Shown: piece by piece, positions 60,874-64,000 of the stretch | Numbering within the stretch: the stretch's first letter is position 1 | How the letters are laid out: the number at the start of each line of letters is the position of its first letter | Assembly: GCF_003944715.1 (NCBI RefSeq) | Contig: NZ_RWIT01000019.1 | Location: 1-64,000, forward strand | DNA length: 64,000 nt | Direction of reading: 5' to 3' | DNA from: Hymenobacter rigui | Lineage (GTDB): Bacteria; Bacteroidota; Bacteroidia; Cytophagales; Hymenobacteraceae | Notes under the pieces: model-generated | The model's database searches: none | Seen by the model: the letters and a program-made list of their open reading frames with translations, nothing else | What the model was told of the DNA's origin: nothing | Program-made: the position numbers and the translations under genes

Positions 60874-61701
60874 TCAGCGCGACCAGTCGTCGAGTGTTTT
60901 CTTTTCCCGCCTGGACAGGCCCTCGAGACCCTGTTGGTTGATTTTGTCTAGCAGCTCGTTCAGGTAAGCTTCTTCGCGTTGCTTTTTGGCCCGGTCCCGG
61001 TCGTCGAGGGTCTGGTAGCCGGGTTCGACGTTGAACAGGTTACCCCGCAGCCGGCCGGCCGGCCGGCGCAGCAGCAGGTACAGAAAACCAACGGCCGGCA
61101 CCACAATGGCCAGCACGGTCAGGTAGTTGGTCCGGAGCAGCTCGGGCTGGATAACCAGCATCGTGGTCAGGCCCACCAGCGCCCCGCCCAGGTGCGCATC
61201 GTGCCCGATGGAGTCGCGGCGCACGGTAATGCCGTACGCCGACAGCAGCACAAACAGCAGTCCATACAGCCAGCCCGGCAGGTAAATACCCAGCATGCCC
61301 ACTTCAATGCCGGGAAAAAGCGCAATAGAGGCAAAAATAAGTCCGCTTACTGCGCCGGATGCACCCACTGCGCTGTAGCGCGCCTCGTGGCGGTGCAGCC
61401 ACAGCGAAAACAGGTTGCCGCCTATGAGGCTGGTGAAATAGAGCGTCAGAAAATTCTGCATTCCCACCAGCGCCTCCAGGGCTCCGCCGAAGCACCACAG
61501 CGTAAGCATATTGAACCCCAGATGCCACCAGCTGACGTGCAGAAAACCGGAAGACAGCAGCCGTTGGTACTGCCGCCGGTACCGGATGGGCCCCACCTCG
61601 AAGGCATGGCGGGCAAAATAGGCAGGGTCGTTCAGGCCCTGATACGAAACAAAACACGTCAACAGCACCAGGCCCAGGCCCACAATGCCCAAGTCGTTCA
61701 T
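60874..61701 (-). CDS. Rhomboid family intramembrane serine protease
   Basis: 275 residues with about six membrane helices. Catalytic Ser115 is in GASGAVSG, and His170 in GHDAHLGG; the HLGFNML motif is present (near residue 60). A C-terminal cytoplasmic tail (about 215-275) is charged, with KKQREEAYLNELLDKI and LSRREKKTLDDWS. It cuts helices in the membrane, in signalling or quality control. No neighbour clues to its substrate. Confidence 0.9.
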   Translation of the reverse strand: MNDLGIVGLGLVLLTCFVSYQGLNDPAYFARHAFEVGPIRYRRQYQRLLSSGFLHVSWWHLGFNMLTLWCFGGALEALVGMQNFLTLYFTSLIGGNLFSLWLHRHEARYSAVGASGAVSGLIFASIALFPGIEVGMLGIYLPGWLYGLLFVLLSAYGITVRRDSIGHDAHLGGALVGLTTMLVIQPELLRTNYLTVLAIVVPAVGFLYLLLRRPAGRLRGNLFNVEPGYQTLDDRDRAKKQREEAYLNELLDKINQQGLEGLSRREKKTLDDWSR

Positions 61702-61766
61702 AATAGGTAGGAGTAAAAGGATAAGATGGCCGTGGCGGCCGGGCGCGCCGGCCCGGGTGCATCGGG

Positions 61767-62246
61767 TTATTTCTTCAGCACCAGTTCGGCTTTGTGCAGT
61801 CGGAGCGTGGGGTTGGGAGCGGCTATGAGGCGGGCTTTAAACGTGTAGGCCGCATCTTTCGGAATGGTCAGCTCGGCGTTTTTGCCGCTGAAACTCCAAC
61901 TCACGCGCCCGTTGATATCGGTTTTCGCTTCCTGCACGCTCACGTTTTTCTCCGTTGGATCAAGCTCCAGCTGCTTAAAGGGCTGCCCATTCTGAAGTAC
62001 CACTACCTGAAACCGGAGTGGGGCCTCTCCCTGGTACTCCATATCCATTTCCGACCACAGGGCAAGCTGGTCGTTCTGGTGCAGGTTCACGGTGGTTTCC
62101 TTTACTACCTCCTGCTGGGGCGTGCTGACGGTGTTGACGGGCAGGCGGGCTATTTCCTTGCCCAGAAGCGCCTCGCAGGCTCCCAGCGGAGCCGTCAGAA
62201 GCAGGATAGCAGCCAGCAGACGAGCGGTGCGAATAGAAGAATGCAT
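61767..62246 (-). CDS. Hypothetical lipoprotein
   Basis: 159 residues from the ATG at 62246. Signal peptide with LGAC (lipobox). The mature part has LPVNTVSTPQQEVVKETTVNLH and FQVVVLQNGQPFKQLELDPTE; beta-rich; no family recognised. It follows the OmpA-like gene by 117 bases on the same strand and may be transcribed with it. Confidence 0.65.
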   Translation of the reverse strand: MHSSIRTARLLAAILLLTAPLGACEALLGKEIARLPVNTVSTPQQEVVKETTVNLHQNDQLALWSEMDMEYQGEAPLRFQVVVLQNGQPFKQLELDPTEKNVSVQEAKTDINGRVSWSFSGKNAELTIPKDAAYTFKARLIAAPNPTLRLHKAELVLKK

Positions 62247-62363
62247 AGGATAGAGCAATGGGAACAGCCCGCAAGTTGGAGAAAAGGATTGACGCGGGAA
62301 AGTCTGTTCGGATCATCTACCCAACCCGATTCTGCCGCCGGGGCGGCTTCCGCTGGCTCCGGG

Positions 62364-63482
62364 CTATTGCACCTCGCTCACCTCCACCCGGCGGTTGCGC
62401 GCATCGGGCGAGGGGTATAGCGGACGGGAGTCGCCGTAGCCCACAGTATGTATGCGCCCGGCTGCCACCCCGGCTTTCACCAGAGCTTCCTTTACGGCTT
62501 CGGCCCGCTGCTCACTCAGTACCTGGTTTTTCTGTGGCTCCCCAATCTTGTCGGTGTGACCGGCAATCTGAATACGCAGACTGGGGCGGGCCAGCAGCTC
62601 GGCGGCCAACTGTTGGAGCGCCGGTCGGCCATCGGGGAGCAGCTTCGGGGTTCCCAGCTCAAACAGCACGGTAGGCAGCACCAGTAGCCGCTCCGACAGG
62701 ACGGGCGCAGCCGGAGCCAGAGTGGATAGGGTGGCAGGCAGAGCCGGGTAAGCGAGCCGGGCAGGAAGCTGGCCGATGGCCGCTAATGGCAACGGCTCGA
62801 CGGGGGGCGGCTGGGGCGACTGGGCTGCAGCAGTTACCTGAATGGTAATGGGCACCACGGCGCTTTCGCGGGTGGGGTAGAAGCCCTGGGTGAGGTAGAA
62901 GGTAGTGGTCTGGCTGAGGCGGGTGCGGTGCGTGTTGCCGGTGGCTACAGGCTGCTTCAGCTCGGCATCGGCGTACCAGAGCACGTTGCGGCCCGATACC
63001 CGGATGGTAGTTTCGGCCCCGGCCGGCACCGTGGCGGCCGATTTCAGCTTCACCCGGTAGAGCACAAACGTGCCATGGTCACAGTCGCCCACGGGGCGGT
63101 AGGTGGCCCGGCCGGTCAGTTTCTCCTGGGCCGCGTCGTAGGTGAAGGTGATGGCACCGTCGCACCAGTAGCTGAACAGGCTGCGGCCGGTTTCCTGGAG
63201 CTTGCGCACGTGCTCTAGCTGTAGCCCGGCGGCGGTGCGGGTAGCCCGGATCTGGAACGTCACGCTGACCTGCGGGGCCTCGCCCACTTCCTGGTACAGT
63301 ACCCCCAGTATGCCGCCCGATTTGCTTTGCTGCACGCGCAGCAGGGCCGGCCAGTACCCGCCCCGGTCGCCGGTATCGGTTTCCACGCCCTGCCATACTC
63401 CGGATAACGAGGACAACGCCTGTGCCTGCGCGCCCGCCACGGTGCAGGCAACCAGGAGCAGAGAGGTAACAAGGTTCTTCAT
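62364..63482 (-). CDS. OmpA family protein
   Basis: 372 residues with a signal peptide (ending in GAQAQ). The N-terminal half (about 25-215) is beta-rich with GVWQGVETDTGDRGGYWP and may bind a partner. The C-terminal OmpA domain (about 265-370): LPTVLFELGTPKLLPDG, IAGHTDKIGEPQKN, and the end DARNRRVEVSEV with the peptidoglycan-binding Asp/Arg. Periplasmic or outer-membrane anchor protein. Start ATG at 63482. Confidence 0.85.
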   Translation of the reverse strand: MKNLVTSLLLVACTVAGAQAQALSSLSGVWQGVETDTGDRGGYWPALLRVQQSKSGGILGVLYQEVGEAPQVSVTFQIRATRTAAGLQLEHVRKLQETGRSLFSYWCDGAITFTYDAAQEKLTGRATYRPVGDCDHGTFVLYRVKLKSAATVPAGAETTIRVSGRNVLWYADAELKQPVATGNTHRTRLSQTTTFYLTQGFYPTRESAVVPITIQVTAAAQSPQPPPVEPLPLAAIGQLPARLAYPALPATLSTLAPAAPVLSERLLVLPTVLFELGTPKLLPDGRPALQQLAAELLARPSLRIQIAGHTDKIGEPQKNQVLSEQRAEAVKEALVKAGVAAGRIHTVGYGDSRPLYPSPDARNRRVEVSEVQ

Positions 63483-63641
63483 AACCATAGATGCATCAGT
63501 CTTTATCCGCTGGGGCCAGGCAGGGACAGTAACAAGAGTCATTTATCGGGCCCCGGGTGGCAGGCGGCGTTCAACCACCAGCTTTTTCAGGGCTGAAATA
63601 TCGACCTGAAACCGGGTTGAGCGCAAGTGGGCCGGGACCGG

Positions 63642-64000
63642 TCAGGGCCTGCCGAACACGCGTTGCAGAAACTGCACGGTGTACTCCAGGGTGGGCGCAA
63701 ACCAGGGGTTGAACAGCGGAAACGGGTGTGGGGCCTCAGGAAACGTGTGCTCCTCGGAGTAGATGCCCAAGGCGGTCAGCTGGCGGCGCACGTCGTCGCG
63801 GCCGGCGTGCATGCGGGCCACGCCGCTGTTGATGAACAGCATGGGCGGTGTGCCGGGGCCGATGTGGCTCAGGGCCGAGGCCTGCTCCCATAGCCCGGGG
63901 CTGGCTTCCCGGCTGCCGCCCAGCCACTGGGTGGCCGCCGAGAGGCCCTTCCTGTCGTCGCCTTCCCCCGATTCGGGGTGGGTGAAGGCCAGAATGCCGT
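63642..64000 (-). CDS. Alpha/beta hydrolase, C-terminal end only
   Basis: The frame runs from the right edge of the window to a stop at 63642. Ends LEYTVQFLQRVFGRP. The motif PPMLFINSG precedes a stretch with MHAGRDDVR, and then EEHTFPEAPHPFPLF, which holds the catalytic His as in acyl hydrolases of the BD-FAE/xylan-esterase type. The nucleophile Ser part lies outside the window. Confidence 0.6.
   Translation of the reverse strand, partial: GILAFTHPESGEGDDRKGLSAATQWLGGSREASPGLWEQASALSHIGPGTPPMLFINSGVARMHAGRDDVRRQLTALGIYSEEHTFPEAPHPFPLFNPWFAPTLEYTVQFLQRVFGRP

Noticed and set aside
1..64000. tRNA, rRNA, CRISPR array, integrase or transposase genes
   Set aside because: Reading both strands I saw no cloverleaf with a TTCGA-type T-loop, no regularly spaced repeats with spacers and no DDE or tyrosine recombinase motifs.

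Overview
The window is a 64 kb piece of a GC-rich Bacteroidota chromosome, most likely Hymenobacter or a close relative in the Cytophagales. The evidence is the type A and type B type IX secretion sorting domains, the gliding-motility C-terminal domain, DUF3570, DUF4266, DUF4920 and DUF2147 proteins, many lipoproteins, AT-rich promoters of the TAnnTTTG type, and almost no Shine-Dalgarno sites. I saw no tRNA, rRNA, CRISPR array, integrase, transposase or prophage gene. It reads as ordinary chromosome with much surface and secretion content.

Layout. 0-10 kb: the end of a xanthine/aldehyde-oxidase-type molybdoenzyme operon, small secreted proteins, an M14 carboxypeptidase, DoxX and SurE. 10-15.6 kb: a two-component system, a TIGR04283-like glycosyltransferase and an OpuA-type compatible-solute importer whose binding domain is fused to the permease and looks circularly permuted. 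15.6-25 kb: a T9SS cargo protein, a histidine phosphatase, M28 and S8 peptidases, a 2'-5' RNA ligase-like protein, an AT-hook protein and an OmpA lipoprotein. 25-28.4 kb: a minus-strand cassette of thioredoxin, divergent ApbE, DUF4266 lipoprotein with a Cys-Gly-Cys tail, and DUF3570 barrel. 28.8-39 kb: M23 peptidase, HMG-CoA lyase, a cysteine-rich CCG protein, DapA, polysaccharide deacetylase, rhodanese and LigA. 39-48 kb: a possibly frameshifted gene pair, a cytochrome oxidase subunit III homologue, a type B T9SS protein, an M1 aminopeptidase, DUF2147 and NlpC/P60. 48-64 kb: M61 and S8 peptidases, Kup, FKBP, a signal-less trypsin-like protease, Ada, rhomboid, OmpA and a truncated hydrolase.

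The genes are mostly monocistronic or in two- to four-gene units, separated by strong hairpin terminators, several with perfect stems of 20-27 bp. Between 26.4 and 31.5 kb four intergenic gaps carry imperfect palindromic repeats. About ten peptidases lie in the window, most of them exported, so much of the region serves the envelope and extracellular breakdown of protein.

The best candidates for something undescribed are the thioredoxin-ApbE-DUF4266-DUF3570 cassette; an unexplained block near 47.04-47.38 kb rich in nested hairpins and carrying a 16S-tail-like motif; and a 45-codon secreted peptide gene at 57.2 kb with its own promoter and terminator.
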